Shown here: one piece after another, positions 1 through 8,817 of the stretch
Position numbering within the stretch: the stretch's first letter is position 1
Layout: each line of letters opens with the position of its first letter
Assembly (NCBI RefSeq): GCF_009883055.1
Contig: NZ_WWVR01000045.1
Coordinates: forward strand, 1-18,842
Source of the DNA: Blautia sp. BIOML-A1
GTDB taxonomy: Bacteria > Bacillota > Clostridia > Lachnospirales > Lachnospiraceae
Reading direction: 5' to 3'
DNA: 18,842 nucleotides
Position numbers and translations under genes: made by a program
Notes under the pieces: model-generated
What the model saw: the letters and a program-made list of their open reading frames with translations, nothing else
Told to the model about the DNA's origin: nothing
The model's database searches: none

Positions 1-17
1 TTCCACTGCTTTTTGAT

Positions 18-203
18 TTAGAGAAAGAAAAACTGCGCCACAGCCTTGGCAGGCCATCGCGCAGCGATTTTGTTCAATTCCAATTTAATCTCTTTCCTCA
101 ATGACTCAAAACCTGGCCATCTTGGTGTGTTTTCACCAAATTCATGTGACAAATCAATCCATTTCATCTGCTTCAGCTCATTCAATAAACTCAACAACTC
201 CAT
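18..203 (-). pseudogene. Cyclase-family (kynurenine formamidase-like) protein, truncated after about 40 residues
   Basis: The first ~40 residues contain WIDLSHEFGENTPRWPGF. This matches the amino end of the metal-dependent cyclase / kynurenine formamidase-like family, where the (D/E)LSH element opens the fold and a 'TPxWPG' loop follows. Family members usually run to 200-250 residues. Here the match stops at about position 77, the DNA becomes markedly more GC-rich, and the frame closes at 18. None of the later His/Asp metal ligands is present, so the product should be inactive. I chose the ATG at 201-203 because AAGGGAG lies 6 bases upstream; the ATG at 207-209 is too close to that site. The gene begins just after the thioesterase stop at 222, so the two were probably co-transcribed. 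Possible cause: insertion of a mobile element or a rearrangement whose rest lies outside the window. Confidence 0.6.
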
Positions 204-221
204 TTTCATCTCCCTTAATTA

Positions 222-1355
222 TTAATCTTGAAAACATTTTGATATCTTCTTACAAAGAGTACATGCGTTTTCCTTATTTTCCGTGCAGGTTATGTGATTA
301 CCCTTTATCATTTCTACGCTCATATCGTCCAAACAAGTATTTTTCCAAAATGCCAAAGTTTCTTCGTCATTATCTGGAATAAAACTAGTTGATTCCTCTG
401 CTAATAAAAAACGTATATTTCCTGCATAAACTTCAGGCACAAACTGAGCCGCCTTAAAACTTTGTTTATACGCCGCAAATAAATCAATACACATATCTAC
501 AGGGAACTGGTTTTCTGCTTTTTCTAAAGCCATTTTCGAATATAATTCAAATCTTTGTCGTTTTTCCATACAATCTAATTTAAGCAGTATTTTTTTCAGA
601 TTTATATATTCATCAGGTAAGTACTGTATGGATCTCGATGGGATTTCTTTTTTAAATTCATTATATAAATATAGAACTGCTTTATATAATTCCTCATTGC
701 TTATTTCTCCCAAACCCAGTTGTGATATTTCAATACCCAAACTTGGTAAAAACGTGATTTCCATTAACAATTCATCTTCTAACTGATATTGAATCGGGTG
801 ACTGTCGATTAAAACAAGGTCAAATATTTCTAACCCCCTTTCCATTAATCTTCTAGCTATTTCTACTGCAATAAGTCCACTTATACAATATCCAATAATT
901 TGTATTTTTTTCTTGTTTAATCCAATAATTAAATTCACATATTCATCGGCTAGAATTTCAATCAAATTATCTGGATTCATTTCGCAATACCGTTTGCTAT
1001 TCTTTATCGCTATTCCGGCAATCGTTCCTTTATTATCTAGTCTCATATATTCTATCAAGTATCGGAAACAATTCATTGTTCCAAATCCTGCATGCAATAA
1101 TACCTGCAAAGTATCATTTTTATTCTCATGAAAAATATTAATTGTTCCGATTCCATCATTCTTTATATTTTGAACCAATTTTTTATCTGGCATACTATAA
1201 TTTTCAATATACTGATAAAGGGATAGAACATCAGGATGGTTTAATAATTGGCGAAGTAACACATCAAAAGGTATTTCATTTTTCGTATAATTATTTCTTA
1301 TCTTACTTGTTATAAAATTTTTATATTTTCCAGTATGCTGGATCGGAGTTATCAT
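222..1355 (-). CDS. Stand-alone thioesterase of the NRPS TE type, with Cys nucleophile
   Basis: The 377-residue protein carries an alpha/beta-hydrolase thioesterase domain from about residue 70. It has LLHAGFGTMNCF (oxyanion-loop region, about 86-97) and the nucleophile elbow GYCISG at 155-160. The acid is probably Asp184 in LVLIDSHP and the base His354 in KGNHIT. Thioesterases of non-ribosomal peptide synthetases normally have GxSxG; here the nucleophile position is Cys157, as in some TE domains. The first ~65 residues are not thioesterase. The stretch NEIPFDVLLRQL faintly recalls the tail of a condensation domain, so this may be a severed NRPS end that acquired its own start. The ATG at 1355 has AGAAGGAAA about 5 bases upstream. 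No adenylation or carrier domain is visible. Likely role: releasing or editing an acyl/peptidyl thioester in the cytoplasm. The partner pathway is not in the window. Confidence 0.72.
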   Translation of the reverse strand: MITPIQHTGKYKNFITSKIRNNYTKNEIPFDVLLRQLLNHPDVLSLYQYIENYSMPDKKLVQNIKNDGIGTINIFHENKNDTLQVLLHAGFGTMNCFRYLIEYMRLDNKGTIAGIAIKNSKRYCEMNPDNLIEILADEYVNLIIGLNKKKIQIIGYCISGLIAVEIARRLMERGLEIFDLVLIDSHPIQYQLEDELLMEITFLPSLGIEISQLGLGEISNEELYKAVLYLYNEFKKEIPSRSIQYLPDEYINLKKILLKLDCMEKRQRFELYSKMALEKAENQFPVDMCIDLFAAYKQSFKAAQFVPEVYAGNIRFLLAEESTSFIPDNDEETLAFWKNTCLDDMSVEMIKGNHITCTENKENACTLCKKISKCFQD

Positions 1356-1393
1356 TCAACTTTCCTTCTGCTACCGATTATAAAAACATATTT

Positions 1394-1627
1394 TTACGAA
1401 TAAATATTCAGCAGTTCTTCCGGAGAAAGCAGTGTAATCCAAAAGGAAAGAAAATCCTTTTTATTCCTTGTCACAATCGCATCACACTGATTCGCCTTCG
1501 TACAAGTTGCAAGTAGGCAGTCTCCAAAATCAGATACTCTCTGCAAATAAGCAGACAGCACATCTTCGTTCGTCACTGCCAGCACTTTTGCTATGTCCAA
1601 AACGGAGCCAAGTGCCTTTCTATAAAT
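1394..1627 (-). pseudogene. PIN-domain toxin, 3' fragment
   Basis: The fragment contains FGDCLLATCTKANQCDAIVT followed by RNKKDF and ends LLSPEELLNIYS. This is the usual carboxyl half of VapC-like PIN-domain ribonucleases, with the conserved Asp of 'FxDxL' and the 'IvTrNkkDF' strand. The amino half, with the first catalytic Asp and Glu, is missing. The open frame runs directly back to the stop codon of the neighbouring YodL-domain gene (1628-1630) in the same frame, so the junction with conjugative-element DNA lies at about 1625. Translation of the rest could begin only at a TTG (1598-1600) without a ribosome site. No antitoxin remains. I read it as a gene cut by the rearrangement that placed the element here. 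Confidence 0.65.
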
Positions 1628-4387
1628 TTATACCGTTCTTACATCCCGATCAGCTCCTCTCTCCGGCTCATCTTTTCCCTGCTTTTCTTGGATTTTTCTC
1701 TTATTGATTTCCAGTCGTTCATGAATAGATGGCTTCTTTGCCTTCGTAGTTGCTTTATTCTTTTCTGTTTGCATACTCGAAACTACCTTTTTCACAGCTT
1801 TGTCATTATCCCCTTTTGTCACATTCGCTGCTCTTGACGCTTCTACTCTGCTGTCCTGCTTTTCTGCAACCAGCCGTTCCTGCTTTTCCTGCACACTTTT
1901 TTCTTCCAGACTGCAAAAGCTCTGCAAATATGGCAGCACATGGTTCTGCATATCGGTCAGATCTTCCATACACTTCTGAAACTCTTCATTTCCCTTGTTT
2001 TTCAGATAACCAATCCAGCTTTCATCCGTAAGTTTCAGTTCATTTTGGAGTTTCAGCTGACTTAAAATACCGCCATTTCCTGTTCCAATATCTATTTTCC
2101 CTTTGAAATGTTGCAGCATTTTATCGCCTTTTTCCGCATAATATATAGTAAAAAACATCTGGGCTGTTACCATCGGCTCATCCGTCCTCGGATTACGGTC
2201 TGCGTACCATTCCTTATCCTTCTGTGCAGTACGGGAATCCAGATCTGAGAGCTTCTGACAGCGTGGTTCCATCAGCTCCCGCTTTTCACAGTAATTCACA
2301 TACACCATCGGCTCTGTTTCTTTGGATATATCTGGTTCGTAGGATTTCAGCCGTTCCAGCAAAACACCTGCCCACACGGACTGCTCACAGTCTTCTTCAA
2401 TCACATCCTTCAGAAAGGAAATATAAGAACCAACATTTCCACTTTGCAGATCCAGCATGACTTCCTGTAAGGTATCCTGCCCCGGTTCTACATGATCCCG
2501 GTAATCATACGGATCAAAAGCTTCTGCAATCTCATCCAGTGCCTCTGCCAGCTGTTCTGTGGTCATCTTCTCTGGATACATTGCTTCTCGAACATCTTGC
2601 ATCGGAACGTACTTATAGTCCGGCAATGCTTCATGAATTTTCTCAATCCCTTCCCGTACCAGTGCAAGTTCCCCATAAAATCGAACATCGTCCATTAGAT
2701 TTCCAAATACGGTATTTCCTTTAACAATTGCAAATTCAGCTTCATCATAGTAACTATCTTCCGGATCACGATAAATAATTCCCATTGAGCATCCAAGATA
2801 CGCAGTTTCTGGATTTTCCCTATATTTTTCATAGACCGCAGCTATCTGATTAACATCGGTACTTTTTTCATAAGCCCCCATATCGTGAAACTCATCGCAT
2901 TCTGTGGCGAAATACTCCAGATACGGTTCTTTCTTCGGTGGCATATTGTTGAGGACGTTATCAATCATGTTGTAATTTGCTTCTTCCAGTTCCTCCACCT
3001 TTGCCAGTGGCTTATATTCGCCCTGGCTTTTCTGAATCTCTGCCATTACAACCTCATCCATTTCTTCTACTTTCTCCATCAACTGATCATAATCTCCACG
3101 GATGCGTTCTCCAGTCCAGCCTTCGTCTTCCAAAAGTTCCGCCGCCGCTTCTTCAATAGAAATTTCATCATTCTCATAAACGCCACCATCCATCAATCGG
3201 AAATCTTCATCGTAAAAAGAATAATCGTATCCTTCTTCTGTTCTCTGAATAGCAAAATACCGTTCTCCTACCTCATATGCCAGTTCATTAAGAACCTGTT
3301 CTTCCAGATTCAGGAAAGAATCCAGCTGTTCAAAACTGATACTGTCTACAAAATGGGCAGTTACCTTTTCCCCGTCATTCAGAACTACGATATCACTGAC
3401 AGACAGGGAGTGACCACGGAAGTCTTCCGGTCTGTCAATGTTGAACCTTTCAAAAATATCATCCAGTGACATATTTCCTGATAATTCACCAACATAGACC
3501 AGCTTATAATCTTCTTTTTTTATCTGCATACCATGACTTTCAATAAAGCTCATATTCATGAAAGCATAGTTTTCGCCCGGTGAATCATCCCGGATCTGAT
3601 AAATACCAAATGTCCTTCTTGTTCCTAACAACAGGTTTGCTTCTTTCAATGACTGAATCTGTGGATACTTCTGCATTTCCCATTCCAGCTTACGGAAACG
3701 CTCCAGTTCTGTCATAGACATCTGATAATGCTCTGGTCCTCGTTCAATTTCCATGCGTTCCGTGACATACATCGGTGATGAAAAACTAGTGATCAGATAG
3801 ATATCTGCTCCGGCATCGTATAATTTCAGTGCTTCTTCCTGCTCAATGACACTCATAGGCTCCTGAAATGCTCCTAAATTTTCTTCTGCATAATCCAGGT
3901 TGTTATCCTTTATCCGTTCCCACATCTGCGATTCCATTCCAAACAAACCATCGTATGCCTGTATCATTTCTTTACTCGCATATTCACCTTTACTGTCATC
4001 ACTACCAAGGCAATAAATTTTAGAACCCATTCTGTGATAATCAAGAGCTGCTTCTTTTCTAAGCGGTACCATATCTTCTGCTGTATATCCATAGTCACGT
4101 AATTCTAGCTTACCTATGGTTGGATCCGGCAGTTCCTGAATATCCATTCTTGCGTCATCCAGCAAATCCTCTACACCTTCTTGATCTGCCTGACTCACTG
4201 CATCTGCCAGATTTCTTACCAAAGTTCTAACTTTCTCTTCCTCGCCGATCAGATTCGCATATTCAAAAATCTGTTCTTTTACATCTGTTGAAAATTCTAC
4301 GCCTCTACGCTCTGCCTGATTGATCCGTTCCTGCGTATATTCCTGCATTTTCTGTGTTTCTCTACCTGTTATCATACTTCTTGCCAT
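1628..4387 (-). CDS. Conjugative-element accessory protein with YodL-like domain
   Basis: A 919-residue, strongly acidic protein of the kind that follows the large methylase/helicase gene in clostridial conjugative elements. Around residues 265-380 the sequence FGIYQIRDD, then YKLVYVGELSGNMSLDDIFERF, then FRGHSLSVSDIVVLNDG and a VDSISF end matches the YodL-like domain. It is followed by a short domain with ERYFAIQRTEEGYDYSFYD, resembling LPD-type linkers of polyvalent proteins. Next comes a segment with YFATECDEFHDMG that I know only from the same elements. The tail is basic and ends near SIHERLEINKRK, a motif also found at the end of the helicase upstream. I chose the ATG at 4387 because GGGAGG sits 8 bases upstream; the in-frame ATG at 4426 has none. 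The function is unproven. Such proteins are thought to travel with the element or protect it in a new host. The gene appears intact although its element is not. Confidence 0.75.
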   Translation of the reverse strand: MARSMITGRETQKMQEYTQERINQAERRGVEFSTDVKEQIFEYANLIGEEEKVRTLVRNLADAVSQADQEGVEDLLDDARMDIQELPDPTIGKLELRDYGYTAEDMVPLRKEAALDYHRMGSKIYCLGSDDSKGEYASKEMIQAYDGLFGMESQMWERIKDNNLDYAEENLGAFQEPMSVIEQEEALKLYDAGADIYLITSFSSPMYVTERMEIERGPEHYQMSMTELERFRKLEWEMQKYPQIQSLKEANLLLGTRRTFGIYQIRDDSPGENYAFMNMSFIESHGMQIKKEDYKLVYVGELSGNMSLDDIFERFNIDRPEDFRGHSLSVSDIVVLNDGEKVTAHFVDSISFEQLDSFLNLEEQVLNELAYEVGERYFAIQRTEEGYDYSFYDEDFRLMDGGVYENDEISIEEAAAELLEDEGWTGERIRGDYDQLMEKVEEMDEVVMAEIQKSQGEYKPLAKVEELEEANYNMIDNVLNNMPPKKEPYLEYFATECDEFHDMGAYEKSTDVNQIAAVYEKYRENPETAYLGCSMGIIYRDPEDSYYDEAEFAIVKGNTVFGNLMDDVRFYGELALVREGIEKIHEALPDYKYVPMQDVREAMYPEKMTTEQLAEALDEIAEAFDPYDYRDHVEPGQDTLQEVMLDLQSGNVGSYISFLKDVIEEDCEQSVWAGVLLERLKSYEPDISKETEPMVYVNYCEKRELMEPRCQKLSDLDSRTAQKDKEWYADRNPRTDEPMVTAQMFFTIYYAEKGDKMLQHFKGKIDIGTGNGGILSQLKLQNELKLTDESWIGYLKNKGNEEFQKCMEDLTDMQNHVLPYLQSFCSLEEKSVQEKQERLVAEKQDSRVEASRAANVTKGDNDKAVKKVVSSMQTEKNKATTKAKKPSIHERLEINKRKIQEKQGKDEPERGADRDVRTV

Positions 4388-4468
4388 ATAAGTTCCTCCC
4401 GTATTCTGAAAGAAGGCATAACCCACAGAACATTCTTTCTGCCAGATTATGCCATCTTCCTTGTTTTC

Positions 4469-7400
4469 TTATTCCAGACCGAAGTCCCGTTTTCTATTTT
4501 CCTTGCCAGTTTCACTTTCCCGCTGACTCTTTTCTTTATAAATCTGCAGCTTCTCATGGATAGAACCTCGTGCCGGTCTTTCTTCTTTCTCTTTTGATTC
4601 CGACTGCTCTGTTTCTGTATCTTCCCGTTCATCCATATTGAGAAGTGCATTTAATTCTGACAGCCGCTCCAGTTTTTGGCTCAGTTCCTCTTCTTTTGGA
4701 AATGGCTTCCCGACTTCCTCTTTGGCATTTGTCATCTGCTCCTGAACCGTTTCCAGCCGTTGTTCTGCTTCTGCCAGTTTCTCCGGATAGCTTTCCAAAA
4801 GGTTGTTGATACGAGTGATATTTCCTAGAGCATCGGCTCCCAACCGAACTTTAGCTACCGATTCATGCTTTACAGACAGGATAAACTCTTTGCTCCAGCT
4901 GTCGAATTGGATTCTCATGTTGAATCCCTGATAGCTTCCAATGTCCATAGCTGCATCTACAGACTTAATGTCTTTGCAGACCGCCAGAAGTGCCGTACCT
5001 GCCTCTTTCTTTTCTGTGAACACTTTGCCACTGATTTCCATAGAAAACTGCTCTGGATCTGTGATTTTATGCTCAGAAAAATGAGCGATGTCTGCCTTGT
5101 AGCTGTCAATGATCTCCATCAGTTTTGCAATCTGTTGCGGAAAATTCCTTGCAATGTCATCTTCCAAACGGTACTGATTATTCATGTGGTTGGCTTTTAA
5201 AAGTTTCAACTTTGCCACGTCCACATCCAATGCCATCTTCTCTTTTACTGCCGGATTTCCGGTTGCAAGTGCTTTGACCTCTGCATAAGACAGCGCCGCT
5301 TCGTCCACATCTTCACAACTTCTGACCGGTGCTTTGCTCGTCATAATCTGGGAGATGAATTTCTGCTTGTTCTCGATTAACTGCCACATATAACTGTCGA
5401 ATGTGGATTCTGTTACATACCGGAAGATATGAACCTTTTTATTATGGTTTCCCTGACGGATAATACGTCCTTCCCTCTGTTCCAAGTCAGATGGTTTCCA
5501 ACCAATATCCAGATGATGCAGGGCAATCAAACGATCCTGCACATTGGTTCCTGCACCCATCTTTGCTGTTGAGCCAATCAAAAAACGAACCTGCCCGGAT
5601 TTCACTTTTCCAAACAGCTCCGTCTTCTTTGCTTCTGTATTTGCATCATGAATAAAAGCAATCTCTTTTTCCGGTACACCTTTCTCCATCAGTTTCTGCT
5701 TCAAGTCATCATAAACATTGAAACTGCCATCACCTTTTGGTGTGCTCAAATCACAGAAAATCAACTGTGCGGATTTCTGTGCTGCTGTGTCTTTCCATAT
5801 TTCATAGCTTTTCTCTGCACAAACTGATATTTTACTTTCTGGATTATCTGGCAATAATTCATTCACCAAACGCTGATCCAATGCTAACTTCCTTCCGTCA
5901 TTGGTGATTTTTAGCATATTATCGACCGAGGCATCTACCCCGCCGTTTCTGACAACTTCTGCACGTTCTCCCAGACTTTCTACGATTTTTTTCTGTTGTT
6001 CCGTTGGTTTCAGCACCACTGTTTCATATTCCGCTTCCGGCACAGGAAGCTTTAACTGATCGGAAGTCTTGATATCTGCAATCTCCTTGAACATATTCAT
6101 CAGTTCCGGAATATTATAAAACCGTGCGAATCTGGACTTTGCACGATAACCTGTTCCTTCCGGTGCAAGTTCGATACTCGTGACAACTTCTCCAAAAGTG
6201 GAAGCCCAAGAATCAAACAATCCAAGTCCCATATTTTGTAATTTGCTGTTCTGCAGATACCGCTGCATAACATATAATTCCGTCATGCTGTTGCTGATTG
6301 GTGTGCCTGTAGCAAAGGTAATGCCTTTCCCTCCGGTAATCTCATCCAGATACTGACATTTATTGAACATATCTGCGGATTTCTGTGCTTCATTCTGTGC
6401 AATCCCGGCTACATTTCTCATTTTTGTATAGAGAAACGCATTTTTATAGCTGTGTGCTTCATCTACATACAAATGATCCACGCCCAGTTCTTCAAACGTA
6501 ACTACCTGATCTTTTTTCTCCTTCTGATTCAGTTTTTCCAATCTTGTCTGCAATGTTTTTCTGGTCTTTTCAATCTGTTTGACGGTATAACGCCCGCCGT
6601 CCTGTTCATACCTTGCACTCTGGATTGCCATTTCCAGATCATCAATCTGCTTCCGTAACATGGCTTCCTGCCGCTCATCAGAGATTGGAATACGCTCAAA
6701 CTGAGAATGACCGATAATAATAGCATCGTAATTTCCCATAGCGATTCTGGCACAGAACTTTTTCCGGTTTGCCGGTTCAAAATCTTTCTTGGTTGCTACT
6801 AGGATATTGGCTCCCGGATATAACTGTAGGAATTCTGCACCCCACTGCTCCGTCAAATGGTTCGGCACGACAAAGAGATTCTTCTGTGATAATCCCAGTC
6901 TTTTACTTTCCATTGCAGCTGCTACCATTTCGTAGGTCTTCCCTGCTCCTACTACATGAGCAAGAAGTACATTCTCTCCGTAAAGCTGATGTGCAACTGC
7001 ATTTTTCTGGTGCGGACGAAGTTCTATTTCCGGATTCATTCCTGGGAAAGTCAAATGACTGCCATCATATTCACGGGGACGGATGCTATTAAATCGTTCA
7101 TTGTACACCTTTACCAGTCGTTCACGTCTCTGCTGGTCTTTAAAAATCCAGTCCTTAAATGCTGCTTTCATGGCATCCTGCTTCTGTGATGCCAGCATGG
7201 TTTCTTTCTTATTAAGGACACGGATCTCATCACCATTTTCATTGACACTCTTATCATAGATGCGTACATCTTTCAGGTTCAGGGTATCTTCCAGAATCTT
7301 ATAGGCATTTGCTCTCTCAGTTCCATACGTTGCATAGGCAAACGCATTTTGGGGACTGTCGGCATTCTTTCCTGTAATCCTCCACTCACCATTTACCTCA

Positions 7401-8206
7401 GAGAATTTCACCTGTATTTCTTTCTGAAGCAGATACCATGGTGTATGCAATGTTTCTTGCATAAAATCCTGATAATCCGAAGGTTCAATCCAGGTAGCTC
7501 CAATACGCACTTCAATCTCCGATGCTTCCAGATCTCTCGGCTGAACTGCCTCTAGTGCACGCACATTCGATGTGAATTCCGGATGATTCTCTGCAAAAGT
7601 TCTCGCAGTATTTAATTTATCCCTAACATTTCCGGAGAGATATTCATCTCCGCTTTCCCACTGGTCTGTCAGTGGATTTTTGAAGATAACTCCAACCAGC
7701 TCTTCTGTAATTTTCTCTTCGGTCTTTCCGGTCAGCTGTGCCATATATGGGAGATCTACTTTAGCCCTTTCATTTAAAGACAGAGCAAGTGCTTCTGTGG
7801 CTGTCTCCACACTTGTCACAGCAACCGCCTTTTTGATGGTTCGTTTGGTGAACATGTCCGCTTTCCGCTTCAATGTTCCATCTTCATTCAAGTCTTCCAG
7901 GGAACACAGCAGACAATAAGAAGAGTCATCAGAAAATGCCCGTTTATTAGCATTACTTCCAATAACTCCATACTTTGCTGTGTAGGTATCATACACCTGA
8001 TTCAGTTTTTCCTGCTGTTTCTGGATTTCTTCATCTGTGACGTTTTCCTCCATCTGCAAAGCGATCAGCTCTCGGACAGTATCACGGATTGCAACCATCC
8101 CTTTTACACGTTCTGCAGTAGCGGCAGGCATTTTCACCTGATTCATCAAAGAGTTGACACGGTAATATACCTGATCATCTACCACCGTATAACTGTAATT
8201 TCGCAC
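4469..8206 (-). pseudogene. SNF2-like helicase half of a conjugative-element methylase/helicase protein, 5' truncated
   Basis: The 1245-codon open frame encodes a superfamily 2 helicase/translocase: Walker A VGAGKT (419-424), DEAH box VDEAHSYKN (581-589), motif [11 protein letters not shown] (633-640) and motif [13 protein letters not shown] (910-920). The tail ends in a basic region with SIHEKL. In related elements this is the carboxyl half of a protein of well over 2000 residues, whose front half carries an N6-adenine methylase. Here the methylase is absent. The in-frame sequence just before codon 1 still reads ETDPNV, which continues the family sequence [14 protein letters not shown], so the listed GTG start is an artefact of truncation. 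There is no ribosome site at that GTG, and the frame overlaps the end of the parA fragment by 28 bases. If made, the product would be a helicase without its methylase; it may not be translated at all. Confidence 0.8.
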
Positions 8207-8559
8207 ATTTGGATCTGTTTCAATACATATTCCCTGCTCATTGCATTTACCAACTGTACTTCCGTACCTGCCAGTCCAATGTTAGAACAGATAATGTCTA
8301 TTCCCTCTGCTTGATGTCTGATATAACAGTCTGAAGGAATATCTTCATCTTTCATTACTGCATCCATAAGAGCTGTAAGTGTTTCATTACTGTCATCACA
8401 ATCACGATATCCAAATCCTGCGGATACATCAGACTGTGGATCGGCATCTACAATCAACACTTTCATATTCTTTTGTGCTAATCCTACTGCTAAATTAGCA
8501 GTACATGCGGATTTTCCCGTTCCCCCTTTTTGGTTTACAATAGAAATAATTCTAGCCAT
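8179..8559 (-). pseudogene. parA: ParA-type partition ATPase, 3' truncated
   Basis: The first ~118 residues are a clear ParA/Soj ATPase. There is a deviant Walker A KGGTGKS at 11-17 and the second conserved strand LIVDADPQSD near residue 35-44, and the match continues through [20 protein letters not shown]. The reading frame then runs into foreign sequence (MCEITVIRW) and stops, because the DNA has switched to the helicase gene in another frame. About half of the usual 250-270 residues are lost, including the Walker B strand, so the product should not cycle ATP. The start ATG at 8559 has AAAGGTG 7 bases upstream. In intact elements ParA aids maintenance and often opens the operon; here it survives only as the head of a fused locus. 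Confidence 0.82.
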
Positions 8560-8587
8560 TTTTCATCACCTTTCATCATCGTCAATC

Positions 8588-8646
8588 AAAAAGAGGACTG
8601 AATTAGACAACCGGAATCTATATTCCGTGCGAGCTAATTCAGTCCT
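8588..8646 (-). terminator. 13-bp perfect inverted repeat with nested stem; terminator- or operator-like
   Basis: AGGACTGAATTAG (8594-8606) is perfectly complementary to CTAATTCAGTCCT (8634-8646). A second stem, GGAAT (8613-8617) with ATTCC (8622-8626), lies inside the loop. Read on the minus strand the stem is followed by CTTTTT, as in a factor-independent terminator. It sits between int and parA, about 30 bases before the parA start. It may end int transcription, attenuate parA, or be a protein-binding site. Confidence 0.5.
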
Positions 8647-8796
8647 ATAATTACAATAATTCTGTTGTTTTTACTCTTGTCTTACACAAATCCATTTCCA
8701 GTCTGGATCTGTAATAATTCATATTCTGGAATGACAGCGCTGCCTTATTTTTCCCTTTTTCAGGGAGTTAAAGATAAGGACTAAATTAGTGCAACC
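8588..8796. repeat. About 25-bp imperfect direct repeats flanking the int-distal spacer
   Basis: The sequence at 8588-8612 (AAAAAGAGGACTGAATTAGA continuing CAACC) recurs at 8770-8796 with a few changes (AGGACTAAATTAG then TGCAACC). The two copies lie in the same orientation about 182 bp apart, directly beyond the truncated 3' end of int, where the end of a Tn916-type element would be expected. The spacer carries no gene I recognise. The copies could be attachment-site cores, integrase arm sites or the ends of a small mobile sequence. Confidence 0.45.
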
Positions 8797-8817
8797 CCTT
8801 GTATTTACTGGAGTTTT

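Noticed and set aside
2885..3469. 194-codon plus-strand frame with hydrophobic stretches
   Set aside because: It is antisense to the YodL-domain gene, has no ribosome site, and its composition reflects the acidic protein on the other strand.
4447..4650. 67-codon minus-strand basic frame with a Lys-rich product
   Set aside because: It is an alternative frame inside the helicase 3' end; the helicase frame has clear homology and the shared tail there.
8651..8764. 37-codon minus-strand frame (includes LSFQNMNYYRSRLEMDL) between int and parA
   Set aside because: It has no start signal, is too short, and is bounded closely by stops. It may be a gene remnant but cannot be supported as a feature.
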